From contig JAWXBI010000263.1 in assembly GCA_034439915.1 (NCBI GenBank), positions 1-22,599 on the forward strand: a stretch of 22,599 bases of DNA, written 5' to 3'. Positions 1 through 8,311 of this stretch are shown here, piece by piece. How positions within the stretch are numbered: position 1 is the stretch's first letter; the number at the start of each line of letters is the position of its first letter. The notes beneath the pieces were generated by a model. It did not search any database, had not been told where the DNA came from, and saw only the letters and a list, made by a program, of their open reading frames with translations. Both the position numbers and the translations under genes were made by a program. The stretch is from JADJLQ01 sp034439915. Its GTDB lineage: Bacteria; Bacteroidota; Bacteroidia; Chitinophagales; Saprospiraceae.

Positions 1-2
1 AG

Positions 3-752
3 GATAGTGTCCTGCTGATTCTTTCCAACCAAAGTGATGCCTGGGGCAGTTTTTATTATGAAGAAAAGTATGATGCCCTGCGGACCATCCTCAAACCGCA
101 GCTGAATGATAAAAGTGTGGAATGGCTGAAATATGAGTTCATTGAGCACAAGGAAACGAATTGTACCATAGCCATGTTTTGGGAAAAACTGATCGTACCT
201 TTTAAAGTGGAAGTCGATGTAGACAATATTGTGATCGCTGGCCTGCGGGAGCAAGTGACCAGCCAGCGAGGTTTTAATAGTACTAATATGGTACAGGCAG
301 CCCAATTTTGCCTTAATAAAAACATTAACCTCGATGAAGCCCTGACCTGGAGCCAACGCGCTGTTACCGGATTCAACGGCCAACGGAGTTTCGTCACCCT
401 CCGCAACCTGGCAACCGCTTATGAAAAGCTCAACCGATTGCCGGCAGCAGATAGTGTAATGACGGAGGCCCTGAGTATGGCGAATCCAAACCAATATGTG
501 TCTTATGGACGGGCGCTGATCACCCAGAAAAGAGCGGATAAAGCACTGGAAGTAATGAAGACCAATTTGCAAAAAAACGGGGATGTCTATATGGCCAATC
601 TCGGACTGATGTTTGGTTATTCCGCTAAAGGAGATTATACCAATGCTATCAAACATGCCGATAAAGCTATGGCACAAGCCACCAACGATCCCGCGAAAAA
701 ACAAATTGAAGGCAACCTGGCCAAACTAAAAGAAAATAAAGATGTCAATTGA
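3..752 (+). CDS. DUF2911 domain protein with C-terminal TPR-like helices (5' truncated by window)
   Basis: The reading frame is open from the left edge and ends with TGA at 750-752, so the true start lies outside the window; a GTG at 117 is internal. The first ~70 visible residues contain the pattern DAWGSFYYEEKYDALR followed by a strand-rich segment with TIAMFWEKLIVPFKVEV, which I recognise as the end of a DUF2911 domain, a family common in Bacteroidota and usually secreted. The rest is helical: ALTWSQRAVTG, FVTLRNLATAYEKLNRLPAADSV and YSAKGDYTNAIKHADKAMAQA look like tetratricopeptide-type helix pairs. No catalytic function is known for the family; a periplasmic or outer-surface protein interaction role is inference. 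The signal peptide cannot be seen because the N-terminus is missing. It is followed by a hairpin and then by a separate small gene. Confidence 0.8.
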   Translation, partial: DSVLLILSNQSDAWGSFYYEEKYDALRTILKPQLNDKSVEWLKYEFIEHKETNCTIAMFWEKLIVPFKVEVDVDNIVIAGLREQVTSQRGFNSTNMVQAAQFCLNKNINLDEALTWSQRAVTGFNGQRSFVTLRNLATAYEKLNRLPAADSVMTEALSMANPNQYVSYGRALITQKRADKALEVMKTNLQKNGDVYMANLGLMFGYSAKGDYTNAIKHADKAMAQATNDPAKKQIEGNLAKLKENKDVN

Positions 753-770
753 GAATAGAGGTGATTTGGG

Positions 771-804
771 GGAAGTAGAAGTTAGGGCTTGGGCTTTTAC
801 TTCC
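771..804 (+). terminator. Stem-loop downstream of the DUF2911 gene
   Basis: GGAAGTAGAAG (771-781) and CTTTTACTTCC (794-804) pair as an 11-bp stem with one G-U pair around a 12-nt loop. It starts 18 nt after the stop codon. No T-tract follows, so it is not a textbook intrinsic terminator; it could equally be an mRNA 3'-end stabiliser. Confidence 0.35.
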
Positions 805-850
805 AATCACTGACCATGATCACCCGTTTACTTTATTATCCTAAACATGT

Positions 851-1204
851 ATGGCCTATCACCTTGAACTTGCAAACCGTACCCGCGAATTGATTGCCAA
901 CTCAGGCAAAAAAACAGAAGAGAAAGCCATGTTTGGCGGACTTTGTTTTATGGTCGAAGATAAAATGTGTATTGGGGTTGAAAAAGACCGGCTGATGGTG
1001 CGACTGGATCCCGCGATCTATGAAGAAGTGATCCACCTTCCCGGTTGCCAGCCCATGAATTTTACCGGTAAAATAATGAAAGGTTATGTGTATGTTGACG
1101 AGGAGGCTGTAAAAACCAAAAAAGCCCTTGGGTACTGGATACAACTGGCGCTGGAATTTAATACTATAGCTAAAGCATCTAAAAAAAGGAAACCTAAAAA
1201 ATAG
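851..1204 (+). CDS. TfoX N-terminal domain family protein
   Basis: A 117-residue protein made of a single TfoX-N domain. Family marks are the MFGGLCFMVEDKMCIGV segment (about residues 27-43), the LMVRLDP strand and the MKGYVYVDEEAV segment, followed by a helix and a lysine-rich tail (KASKKRKPKK). The length is typical for stand-alone TfoX-N proteins. TfoX/Sxy of Proteobacteria regulates competence, but stand-alone TfoX-N proteins in Bacteroidota have no settled function, so no regulatory role is assigned. The start at ATG 851 fits the domain; an ATG at 847 is out of frame. No convincing Shine-Dalgarno sequence is visible, which is usual for this phylum. The Lys-rich C-terminus suggests nucleic-acid contact, but that is inference. 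Confidence 0.85.
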   Translation: MAYHLELANRTRELIANSGKKTEEKAMFGGLCFMVEDKMCIGVEKDRLMVRLDPAIYEEVIHLPGCQPMNFTGKIMKGYVYVDEEAVKTKKALGYWIQLALEFNTIAKASKKRKPKK

Positions 1205-1314
1205 GTCAACCAAACCTTAGTATACCAATACAGAAATCCATTTTACGGCAAGAAAAAATCCAAGCGGGTTTGATACAACCAAATTTATTAATACTTTTAG
1301 TAAAACCTTATTTA

Positions 1315-4300
1315 GTGATCAAACTGCAAGGATGGCGTTGGCTATTATTGATTATTGTGGTGAATGCCTCCTGTAATGGGGCTGGACACCAATTGACGGA
1401 AGGTATTCCACCGGATCAGGCCTTATCCACTTTTCAATTAGCTGACGGATTTCAGATTGAATTAATAGCCGCCGAACCTTTAATTGCCGATCCGGTCGCC
1501 ATGGATCTGGACGATGAAGGAAATATATATGTGGTCGAAATGCATGGCTATCCTCTCGATAAGGGAGGATCTGGTCGAATTGTCAAGTTGACCGACTCGG
1601 ATGGAAACGGACAACCCGACAAAAGTTTTGTTTTTGCGGACAAATTGGTACTGCCTACCGGAATAATGAGATGGAAAAAAGGATTCCTGGTAGTTGATGT
1701 CCCGGATGTACTTTACCTGGAGGACACGGATGGTGATCACAAATCAGATCTGCGGAAAGTTATCTTGACGGGATTTGCATTGACCAACCCACAACACCTG
1801 GCCAACACGCCAATCTATGGCCTGGACAATTGGATTTACCTGGCACATCAGGGAAAGGTCACTCCAAAAGTATTCCCGGTTGAGTTTGGGGATACGGGCT
1901 CTGTCGTAAAATATGCCAATCAACCTGGTAGCAACAGCTTACCTACAGATGCCAATGGCCGTAACGTGAGGTTTAAACCCGATGATTTATTGCTGGAGAT
2001 GTTGTCCGGTGATTCCCAATATGGACAAACATTTGATGAATGGGGCCATCAGTTTTTAACCAGCAATGCAGATCACCTGTTTAGTGAGATCCTGGCTGCC
2101 CGATACCTGGATCGCAACCCGGGTCTGTTGATCGCAGAAGCCATGGAAAAACTTCCCGACCATGGCAATGCTTGTGAAGTATATCCAATTACTAAAAATC
2201 CCCAGCATCAGTTGTTGACTGATATCGGTGTCGTCACTTCTTCCTGTGGCGTGACCTGGTATCATGGTGGTTTATTTCCCGACAGTTTTGCCCAAGTGAC
2301 TTTTATCGCAGAACCTGTACATAATCTGGTACATGCAGATCGGATTGTTGGAAAAGGAGCCTCCTATACCGCCTCCAGAGTTTATCAGAAGAAAGAATTT
2401 TTAGCATCCACCGATTCCTGGTTCAGACCAGCACAATTCTACATCGGACCGGATGGGGCTTTGTATGTGCTGGATTATTATCGTCAGATCATTGAACACC
2501 CGGAGTGGATGAGCGACGAAGTGAATCAATCCGGGGCATTATATAATGGCGCTCAACAAGGCCGTATCTACCGGATTACTCCAAACGGTACCCCACCCAT
2601 GGATTGGTGTGGAAAATTAAAGCTGGATCAATCAACTCATGCCCAATTAGCAGATTTGTTGGACCATAAAAATAGTTGGTGGAGAAGACAGGCACAGCGG
2701 TTATTGGTCGCTCAAAATGATCCCTCCATGGCTTCAATCATACAATCAAAACTGGAGCAACAGGTTCTTTCCTCTACAGGTATCGTGCATGCTCTTTGGA
2801 CTTTAGAAGGGCTTCATCAACTGAAACCATCATTTATATCAAAAGCTTTAAATCATCCCACGGCAGGCGTAAGAGAAAACGCCATCCGGCTGGCGGAAAT
2901 ACATGCTTTGCAGGAGCCGCAATTAATTCAGGACCTACTCAAACTGGTTAATGATCCGGATGCAAAAGTTAGGTTTCAGCTCTTATGTACCCTGGGCTCA
3001 TTGGATCATATCGATATTAAAGAAGTTATCCTTAAAATCCTGGTCCACGACATTGAGGATAAATGGGTTCAGTTGGCTGCCCTGTCATCTATGCCGGGCA
3101 ATGAGTTTGATCTGATCAGGACGCTTATCCCGTTGTTGGAACCGACCGCAACGGAAGGCAGAAAACAATTTTTTGAACAAACGGCCGCAGTGATTAGTTT
3201 ATCTGACCCGTCGCCCTTTTTAATTCAATTACTTCAGCTCACTACCCGCAAATCCACTGCATCATCGGGCTGGTGGCAAACAGCCCTTCTACAAGGTATT
3301 ACCACGGGTTTAAAAATAAGTCCCAAAAACATCGATGGCATTCGTCCTGTTATTTCTTCACTCGTATCCAAATTTAATAAGATAGAGCAGACACCAATAA
3401 GAGCTGCGGCAATCCAATTATTGTTAGCATTGAAATTACCACCAAATGAATATGCAATACCAATCCAGCAAGCCCGGTTTTATTTAAAAGATACCTCAGC
3501 TCCCGTCGACCTTAAAACTGACGCCTTTTCTATTCTGGGTGCTGGACGGGATACCCAATCTATTCCGTTGATCCATGCCTTTATTAATCCCGGCCAACCG
3601 GATTTCTTGCAACAACAGGCACTTCAAACCTATTATCTGATATTACCCGATGAAGCATCCAGTTTTATAATTAATGAATGGAAAAACCTCACCCCTTCTG
3701 TGCGGGATGCAGGTGTCCTGGTAATGATGAGATCAAATAAATCAAGACATCTATTACTTCAGGCGGTTGAACAAAACAAGATACAACGATCTGCGATTGA
3801 CTGGAGGAGAACCACCCAATTGTTGAACAGTCATATCGACTCCATCCGGGCTTATGCAAGAAAAATTTTGGGTCAACCCATGGCCAATCGCAATGAAGTA
3901 TTTGAAAAATACCTGCCTGCATTGAGTCATCCGGGCGACCCTGCAAAAGGCATAATCCTATTTAAACAACACTGCGGAGTGTGCCATCAACTCGGCGGTG
4001 CATACGGGAAGGCGATTGGACCAGACCTTGCCTCGATTCGAAACCGGGAGGCCCGCTTTATCCTGGAAGATATCCTGGATCCAAACCGGTCACTGGCCGA
4101 TGAATATGAAACCTGGGATATAGAAAGAAGTAACGGAGAGCATATAACCGGGATCATTTCAAATGAAACCAATTCTAATTTAACCGTGGTGGATGCTTTG
4201 GGGATCTCGACGACCATAGCCCGGTTGGATATAAGTAGCCTCACGGCGACGGACGTTTCAATGATGCCCGCGGGTTTTGAGTTAATTTTAGATGAAGAAG

Positions 4301-4341
4301 CAATGGCCAGCTTGTTGAGTTTTTTAAAGGGAATGAAATAA
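1315..4341 (+). CDS. PVC-type heme-binding CxxCH lipoprotein: dehydrogenase-like propeller, HEAT repeats, cytochrome c
   Basis: A large exported protein of about 1008 residues from a GTG at 1315. A TTG at 1270 in the same frame would add 15 residues. I prefer GTG because it gives a compact lipoprotein signal, MIKLQGWRWLLLIIVVNASC, with Cys20 as the lipid site, although the lipobox is imperfect (Asn at -3). Residues ~30-440 resemble the N-terminal membrane-bound dehydrogenase domain of Pirellula/Verrucomicrobium-type proteins, a sugar-dehydrogenase-like beta-propeller (VAMDLDDEGNIYVVEM, GPDGALYVLDYYRQIIEHP). Residues ~440-850 are HEAT-like helical repeats. The C-terminus is the matching heme-binding domain with C887GVCH891 and the conserved IGPDLASI and ILDPNRSLADEYE segments. 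The likely role is periplasmic or surface oxidation of a carbohydrate-like substrate with electron transfer through a c-type heme; the substrate is unknown. It stands alone, separated by 161 nt from the downstream pair. Confidence 0.88.
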   Translation: MIKLQGWRWLLLIIVVNASCNGAGHQLTEGIPPDQALSTFQLADGFQIELIAAEPLIADPVAMDLDDEGNIYVVEMHGYPLDKGGSGRIVKLTDSDGNGQPDKSFVFADKLVLPTGIMRWKKGFLVVDVPDVLYLEDTDGDHKSDLRKVILTGFALTNPQHLANTPIYGLDNWIYLAHQGKVTPKVFPVEFGDTGSVVKYANQPGSNSLPTDANGRNVRFKPDDLLLEMLSGDSQYGQTFDEWGHQFLTSNADHLFSEILAARYLDRNPGLLIAEAMEKLPDHGNACEVYPITKNPQHQLLTDIGVVTSSCGVTWYHGGLFPDSFAQVTFIAEPVHNLVHADRIVGKGASYTASRVYQKKEFLASTDSWFRPAQFYIGPDGALYVLDYYRQIIEHPEWMSDEVNQSGALYNGAQQGRIYRITPNGTPPMDWCGKLKLDQSTHAQLADLLDHKNSWWRRQAQRLLVAQNDPSMASIIQSKLEQQVLSSTGIVHALWTLEGLHQLKPSFISKALNHPTAGVRENAIRLAEIHALQEPQLIQDLLKLVNDPDAKVRFQLLCTLGSLDHIDIKEVILKILVHDIEDKWVQLAALSSMPGNEFDLIRTLIPLLEPTATEGRKQFFEQTAAVISLSDPSPFLIQLLQLTTRKSTASSGWWQTALLQGITTGLKISPKNIDGIRPVISSLVSKFNKIEQTPIRAAAIQLLLALKLPPNEYAIPIQQARFYLKDTSAPVDLKTDAFSILGAGRDTQSIPLIHAFINPGQPDFLQQQALQTYYLILPDEASSFIINEWKNLTPSVRDAGVLVMMRSNKSRHLLLQAVEQNKIQRSAIDWRRTTQLLNSHIDSIRAYARKILGQPMANRNEVFEKYLPALSHPGDPAKGIILFKQHCGVCHQLGGAYGKAIGPDLASIRNREARFILEDILDPNRSLADEYETWDIERSNGEHITGIISNETNSNLTVVDALGISTTIARLDISSLTATDVSMMPAGFELILDEEAMASLLSFLKGMK

Positions 4342-4502
4342 ACCAACTCATCTGGAAATTATCTTCCTGTTTACTTTCAGGCGGATTCCATTATTTAAAT
4401 CGATCATTGGATTCCCGGCAATGAATTTCGATCATTGCAGATTGAATCCATTCATTTCAATTTTATTTATTTTATTTGGATTAAATTAACCAGTTCAATC
4501 GT

Positions 4503-5174
4503 ATGAAATACAAAGTAATCATCACCGGTGTGACCGGCATGGTTGGAGAAGGTGTCCTGCATGAATGCCTCCAACATCCGGTAATCGAATCCGTTTTGGT
4601 TATCAACCGGAAACGCTGCGGAGTCGTACATGCCAAGCTTACAGAAATAGTCCATGTCGATTTTTTTGACCTTACCTCCATTGAGTCACAGCTCCAGGGA
4701 TATCATGCCTGCTTTTTTTGCCTGGGAGTCTCCTCGGTCGGCCTGTCGGAAGAAGAATATACCCGACTCACTCATACCTTAACCCTGGGGTTTGCATCAA
4801 CACTGGCAAAAAAAAATCATGGAATGGTGTTTTGTTATGTCTCGGGTTCCGGAACAGATAGCACGGAAAAAGGCAAACTCATGTGGGCCAGGGTGAAAGG
4901 AAAAACAGAAAATGACCTGGTCAAATTACCGTTTAAAAAAGTATATAATTTTCGTCCTGGAGTCATTGAACCCACCAAGGGATTAAAAAACACCCTACCC
5001 TATTATAAATACTTTTTTTGGCTCATGCCTGTGTTAAGAACCCTTGCGCCCAATTTTATTTCTACTCTAAAAGACATCGGATTGGCTCGGATCAATGGTG
5101 TCGTGATCGGATATACCCAAAACATTCTTGAAGTAAAGGACATAAAAGCCTTGGCCCAGAAAACCGCCATCTGA
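4503..5174 (+). CDS. Atypical SDR / NAD(P)-binding epimerase-like protein
   Basis: A 223-residue Rossmann-fold protein. The nucleotide-binding glycine motif is at the N-terminus (TG9VTG12MVG15), after the first beta strand KYKVII. An Asp-rich strand (VDFFDLT) and a CFFCLGVSS segment follow, as in the SDR/HTATIP2-like group of NAD(P)H-binding proteins. FCYVSGSGTD carries the Ser of the usual catalytic set. In the YxxxK position the sequence reads W128ARVK132, so the catalytic Tyr appears to be Trp while the Lys is kept; this is typical of atypical SDRs and argues against a standard dehydrogenase. The C-terminal part (RPGVIEP, then a hydrophobic helix) fits the family. No signal peptide, so cytoplasmic. 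The stop codon lies only 3 nt before the PQQ dehydrogenase start, so the two are almost certainly cotranscribed. Confidence 0.85.
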   Translation: MKYKVIITGVTGMVGEGVLHECLQHPVIESVLVINRKRCGVVHAKLTEIVHVDFFDLTSIESQLQGYHACFFCLGVSSVGLSEEEYTRLTHTLTLGFASTLAKKNHGMVFCYVSGSGTDSTEKGKLMWARVKGKTENDLVKLPFKKVYNFRPGVIEPTKGLKNTLPYYKYFFWLMPVLRTLAPNFISTLKDIGLARINGVVIGYTQNILEVKDIKALAQKTAI

Positions 5175-5177
5175 GAA

Positions 5178-7322
5178 ATGAAATCATCTGCTCCCAATTT
5201 CTCGTTCCATCATACCCAATCCATCTCCAGTTTTAAATTTGAGTTGACACTGTATGTATGGCTGGTACTTCTATGGTTTTCTTGTAAAAATGCGGAACAA
5301 AAGAATCTCCTTCAGGACCAACAGATAGCAAACGAACACGAAACTTCAAATTGGCTTGCGTATGGACGCACGCACAGTGAACAACGATTCAGCCCGCTAT
5401 CTGCCATCAATGATTCTACCGTCTCCGGTTTAAAAGTCGATTGGTATCTTGACTTGCCCAATGATATTGGCCTGGTATCAACTCCTTTGGTGATAAAAGG
5501 AGTCTTGTATTTCTGCGGTACTATGAATATAGTCCGTGCGGTGGATGCCGTCACCGGCAAATTGATCTGGGAGTATGATCCCGAGGTAGGTAAACACGTG
5601 GGTAAAAACAAAAAAGTCGGATGGAGCCACAACCGGGGTTTGTCTTATTATAATGATAAACTTTTCGCCGCCACCTGGGATGGGCGTCTGTTGGCTTTGG
5701 ATCTCAAGACGGGTAAATTAATCTGGAGCACACAAACGTTTGATTCCAACAAAGCGCTTTATATCACCGGAGCGCCTAAAGCCTTTAAGGGAAAGGTGCT
5801 GATCGGCAATGGCGGGTCAGAAAGAGGACCGGCGCGAGGTTATGTGACTGCTTATGATACGGAGACGGGTCAACAAGCCTGGAGATTTTATATCGTACCC
5901 GGTAATCCGGCGGATGGTTTTGAAAATGAAGCTATGAAATTGGCAGCCGACACCTGGACAGGAGAATGGTGGAAACTCGGGGGTGGGGGTAATGCCTGGC
6001 ATGGTTTTACCTATGATCCCGATCTTGATTTGGTGTATATCGGTACTGGCAATGGTGGCCCATGGAATCGAAAAATAAGAAGCCCTGGTGGCGGTGATAA
6101 TCTGTTTTTGTGTTCTATAGTAGCACTTGATCCGGATACCGGAGAATATCGATGGCATTATCAGACCACACCAGGAGAAAGCTGGGATTACAATTCCAAT
6201 ATGGATATCGTCTTAGCCGATTTGATGATCCAAGGAAATAAAACAAAAGTAATTTTACACGCTCCAAAGAATGGTTTTTTTTATGTGATCAATAGAGAGA
6301 CAGGCAAATTGATTTCCGCTGAACCCTTTGTGGAAACTTCATGGGCCTCCCATATTGATTTAAAGACGGGCCGACCTGTTGAAAATCCAAATGCCAGATA
6401 CGATACCGGCAAATTTTATCTTACACCGAGTGCCCATGGGGCACACAGTTGGCATCCCATGTCCTTTAACCCGGTCACCGGTTTGGTTTATTTGCCAACC
6501 ATTCATGATGCCTCGTTTTATTCCGAAGAAGGAATTGACAAAACAAATTGGAAATCCATTGAATTTAAAGGAGGCATCGGAGTCCGGTTGACCAGTCCGG
6601 ATACACTACCGAGACCTTATTCCGGGTCTCTGCAGGCCTGGGATCCCATCCTACAAAAACAAGTGTGGTCTATACCTCAAAAAGAATTATGGAACGCGGG
6701 TACCTTAACTACTGCAGGCAACCTGGTCTTTCAAGGACAAGCTGATGGGAAGATATACGCATATAACGCGACCACGGGGGAGGTGTTATGGACGTTTGAT
6801 TGTGGTCTGGGTATTTCAGCCCCGCCAATTACTTACAATATAAACGGACGTCAATATATTTCTATCCTGGTGGGATGGGGTGGCGCTTTTGCCGGGGTAG
6901 GAAATAAAGCCCTGGGTTGGGAATACGGTAAGCATATGCGCAGATTGTTTACCTTTTCATTGGAAGGAAATGTTGTCCTTCCCAAACTTACACCACCCTA
7001 CTTTCCGGTTGCTATAGATGCTCCTGATTTTAAGATGGACGAAAAACTAGTGGCTCAGGGTCGGGGTGAATATGGCTCCAATTGCGGCGTTTGCCATGGA
7101 GGAAGTGCCATAGCAATGGGTATGGCGCCCGACTTAAGGGCTTCTCCCCTTGCTTTGAATCTCGATTTATTCCGATCGGTGGTAAAAGAAGGGTTAAAAA
7201 TAAACCGGGCTATGCCCGCATTTCCGGACCTGACGGATCAACAATTGCTTTCAATTATGCATTTTATTCGTACCCGGGCCAATGAAACCAAATCAAAGAC
7301 GAAAGAATTAATCCAGCAGTGA
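5178..7322 (+). CDS. PQQ-dependent quinohemoprotein alcohol dehydrogenase-type lipoprotein
   Basis: A 714-residue exported quinohemoprotein. The N-terminus has a long n-region, then LYVWLVLLWFSC, a probable lipoprotein signal in the style of this phylum (SCKN). The body is an eight-bladed PQQ propeller shown by repeated tryptophan-docking motifs: DAVTGKLIWEYDP, DLKTGKLIWSTQT, DTETGQQAWRFY, DPDTGEYRWHYQT and NATTGEVLWTFD. Asp337 in GESWDYNSN occupies the place of the catalytic Asp. The C-terminal cytochrome c domain has C636GVCH640 and a probable axial Met679 in AMPAFPDL. It should oxidise an alcohol in the periplasm and pass electrons from PQQ to heme. The adjacent-cysteine pair usual near the PQQ in methanol and ethanol dehydrogenases is absent: the site reads GWSHNRG (148-154). 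No PQQ biosynthesis genes are in the window. It follows the SDR gene by 3 nt. Confidence 0.92.
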   Translation: MKSSAPNFSFHHTQSISSFKFELTLYVWLVLLWFSCKNAEQKNLLQDQQIANEHETSNWLAYGRTHSEQRFSPLSAINDSTVSGLKVDWYLDLPNDIGLVSTPLVIKGVLYFCGTMNIVRAVDAVTGKLIWEYDPEVGKHVGKNKKVGWSHNRGLSYYNDKLFAATWDGRLLALDLKTGKLIWSTQTFDSNKALYITGAPKAFKGKVLIGNGGSERGPARGYVTAYDTETGQQAWRFYIVPGNPADGFENEAMKLAADTWTGEWWKLGGGGNAWHGFTYDPDLDLVYIGTGNGGPWNRKIRSPGGGDNLFLCSIVALDPDTGEYRWHYQTTPGESWDYNSNMDIVLADLMIQGNKTKVILHAPKNGFFYVINRETGKLISAEPFVETSWASHIDLKTGRPVENPNARYDTGKFYLTPSAHGAHSWHPMSFNPVTGLVYLPTIHDASFYSEEGIDKTNWKSIEFKGGIGVRLTSPDTLPRPYSGSLQAWDPILQKQVWSIPQKELWNAGTLTTAGNLVFQGQADGKIYAYNATTGEVLWTFDCGLGISAPPITYNINGRQYISILVGWGGAFAGVGNKALGWEYGKHMRRLFTFSLEGNVVLPKLTPPYFPVAIDAPDFKMDEKLVAQGRGEYGSNCGVCHGGSAIAMGMAPDLRASPLALNLDLFRSVVKEGLKINRAMPAFPDLTDQQLLSIMHFIRTRANETKSKTKELIQQ

Positions 7323-7336
7323 GACCTCTTCCCCCG

Positions 7337-7387
7337 CTTAACAAGCCTCGAATCCGGGTCAACCAACAGGAGTGTACTGTTGTTAAG
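7337..7387. terminator. Possible stem-loop between convergent genes
   Basis: CTTAACAA (7337-7344) and TTGTTAAG (7380-7387) form an 8-bp perfect inverted repeat with a 35-nt interior. It lies between the convergent PQQ dehydrogenase and M15 peptidase genes. The long loop and low GC make it a weak terminator candidate. Confidence 0.25.
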
Positions 7388-7446
7388 AATTAAAATAGAG
7401 TTACGTCCATAATCAAAACACCGGATCAGCTCGTAATGGTGTTTAT

Positions 7447-7494
7447 CAACAATTGAACACTTCAACAATTGAACACTTCAACACTTCAACAATC
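7447..7494. repeat. 8-nt tandem repeat array (six units)
   Basis: Six consecutive octamers: CAACAATT, GAACACTT, CAACAATT, GAACACTT, CAACACTT, CAACAATC. The last one and a half units run into the 28-bp inverted repeat at 7485-7512. It lies just downstream of the M15 peptidase stop codon. The same 8-nt period is found in the other intergenic arrays of this window. Confidence 0.85.
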
Positions 7495-7512
7495 CGATGG
7501 TTCGGATCAACA
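7485..7512. repeat. 28-bp inverted repeat, left copy, with palindromic core
   Basis: This 28-bp segment is a perfect reverse complement of 11669-11696. Its core ATCCGATGGTTCGGAT (7492-7507) is a 6-bp stem with a 4-nt loop. It touches the stop codon of the M15 peptidase gene, which ends at 7514. A REP-like dispersed palindrome is the simplest reading; a terminator for the minus-strand operon is also possible. Confidence 0.8.
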
Positions 7513-7513
7513 T

Positions 7514-8311
7514 TCATTTACATTCCTGATTTATACCCAATATATAATGGTTGACTATATCAATCAGGGCTGCAGTCTCGGAACCCAGAAAACCAGAGAT
7601 CATTTCGTTTTTTAATGACTTTTTACTAAAATCCGTCAATGGACGAGCCAGGGGTAAATAGGTCCAATGCCATCTTTCTTCTTTATAGCCGTGGGGTCTG
7701 CCGGCAGAATAGGGTTGACAAAACCCATACTTTCCTGCATGAGTCTTAAGCCAGGTATATATTTTTTTACCCTCCCCATGGTCAAAATAACCGTTATCCA
7801 GGTTGTTGAGGTCCATATCCGTACCCCAATGATGTCGGGAAGATCCAGGCATAGAAGAATATTCCAATATTTTTAAAGCCCGCGTAACCGGGTCGGGTGT
7901 GGTATTTGCAAGGTTTTGACCATCTTCAACCAGACGTTTGCCGGTCCATTTATCTTCCCATATCGTTTTTTGACTATTGAAATTTCTGGTGGCGGAGATA
8001 ATCTTAAGCTGGACACCGGATTCCTGGGCATTGTTATACATCCGGATAAATGCCTCCAGGGTTTCTTTCCTTAAGAACATACCGGTACGATTGGCATATT
8101 TTATTTCCACGGCACGAAATAACTCATGGTTGGAAGGTTCAAATTTCCCCATGATATAGGATATGGTATCGAGGGAATTGGTATCGGCAATGACAAAGGG
8201 AACAATGGGTATAGTAGCAAAAGAGGAGGACCCGTTTTTACAGAAAAAAAGGAATAAAACCAAAAATCCCAACAGGCCGGAAGAATAAAAACGACCGGTA
8301 AAGAATTTCAT
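7514..8311 (-). CDS. M15 family D,D-carboxypeptidase-like lipoprotein (VanY type)
   Basis: A 265-residue lipoprotein with a signal ending in LFFC24. The VanY/M15 zinc peptidase domain occupies about residues 80-225. Zinc ligands are seen in S158RHHWGTDMD167 (His160 and Asp167 by comparison with SxHxxGxAxD) and in E212RWHW, with Glu212 as probable catalytic base and His215 as third ligand. IISATRNFNSQ is the conserved strand preceding the active site. The expected role is trimming the terminal D-Ala from peptidoglycan stem peptides in the periplasm. The ATG immediately follows the TAG of hemD with no spacer, so it is translated from the same mRNA as the last gene of a four-gene operon. Why a cell-wall peptidase sits with hemD is not evident. 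Confidence 0.9.
   Translation of the reverse strand: MKFFTGRFYSSGLLGFLVLFLFFCKNGSSSFATIPIVPFVIADTNSLDTISYIMGKFEPSNHELFRAVEIKYANRTGMFLRKETLEAFIRMYNNAQESGVQLKIISATRNFNSQKTIWEDKWTGKRLVEDGQNLANTTPDPVTRALKILEYSSMPGSSRHHWGTDMDLNNLDNGYFDHGEGKKIYTWLKTHAGKYGFCQPYSAGRPHGYKEERWHWTYLPLARPLTDFSKKSLKNEMISGFLGSETAALIDIVNHYILGINQECK

Noticed and set aside
801..817. TTCCAATCACTGACCAT here and a similar TTCCCAACCACTGACCAT at 22461-22478
   Set aside because: Two short, imperfect copies in opposite orientation relative to the genes; probably common intergenic wording of this genome, not enough to define an element.
4383..4450. Repeated TCGATCATTG and TGGATTC/GAATCCA arms upstream of the SDR gene
   Set aside because: Short and irregular spacing; no consistent operator or hairpin could be drawn.
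7341..7369. tRNA T-arm-like string (TCGAATCC ... CCA) after the PQQ dehydrogenase
   Set aside because: No matching acceptor, D or anticodon arms can be folded, and the upstream part is inside the coding sequence.
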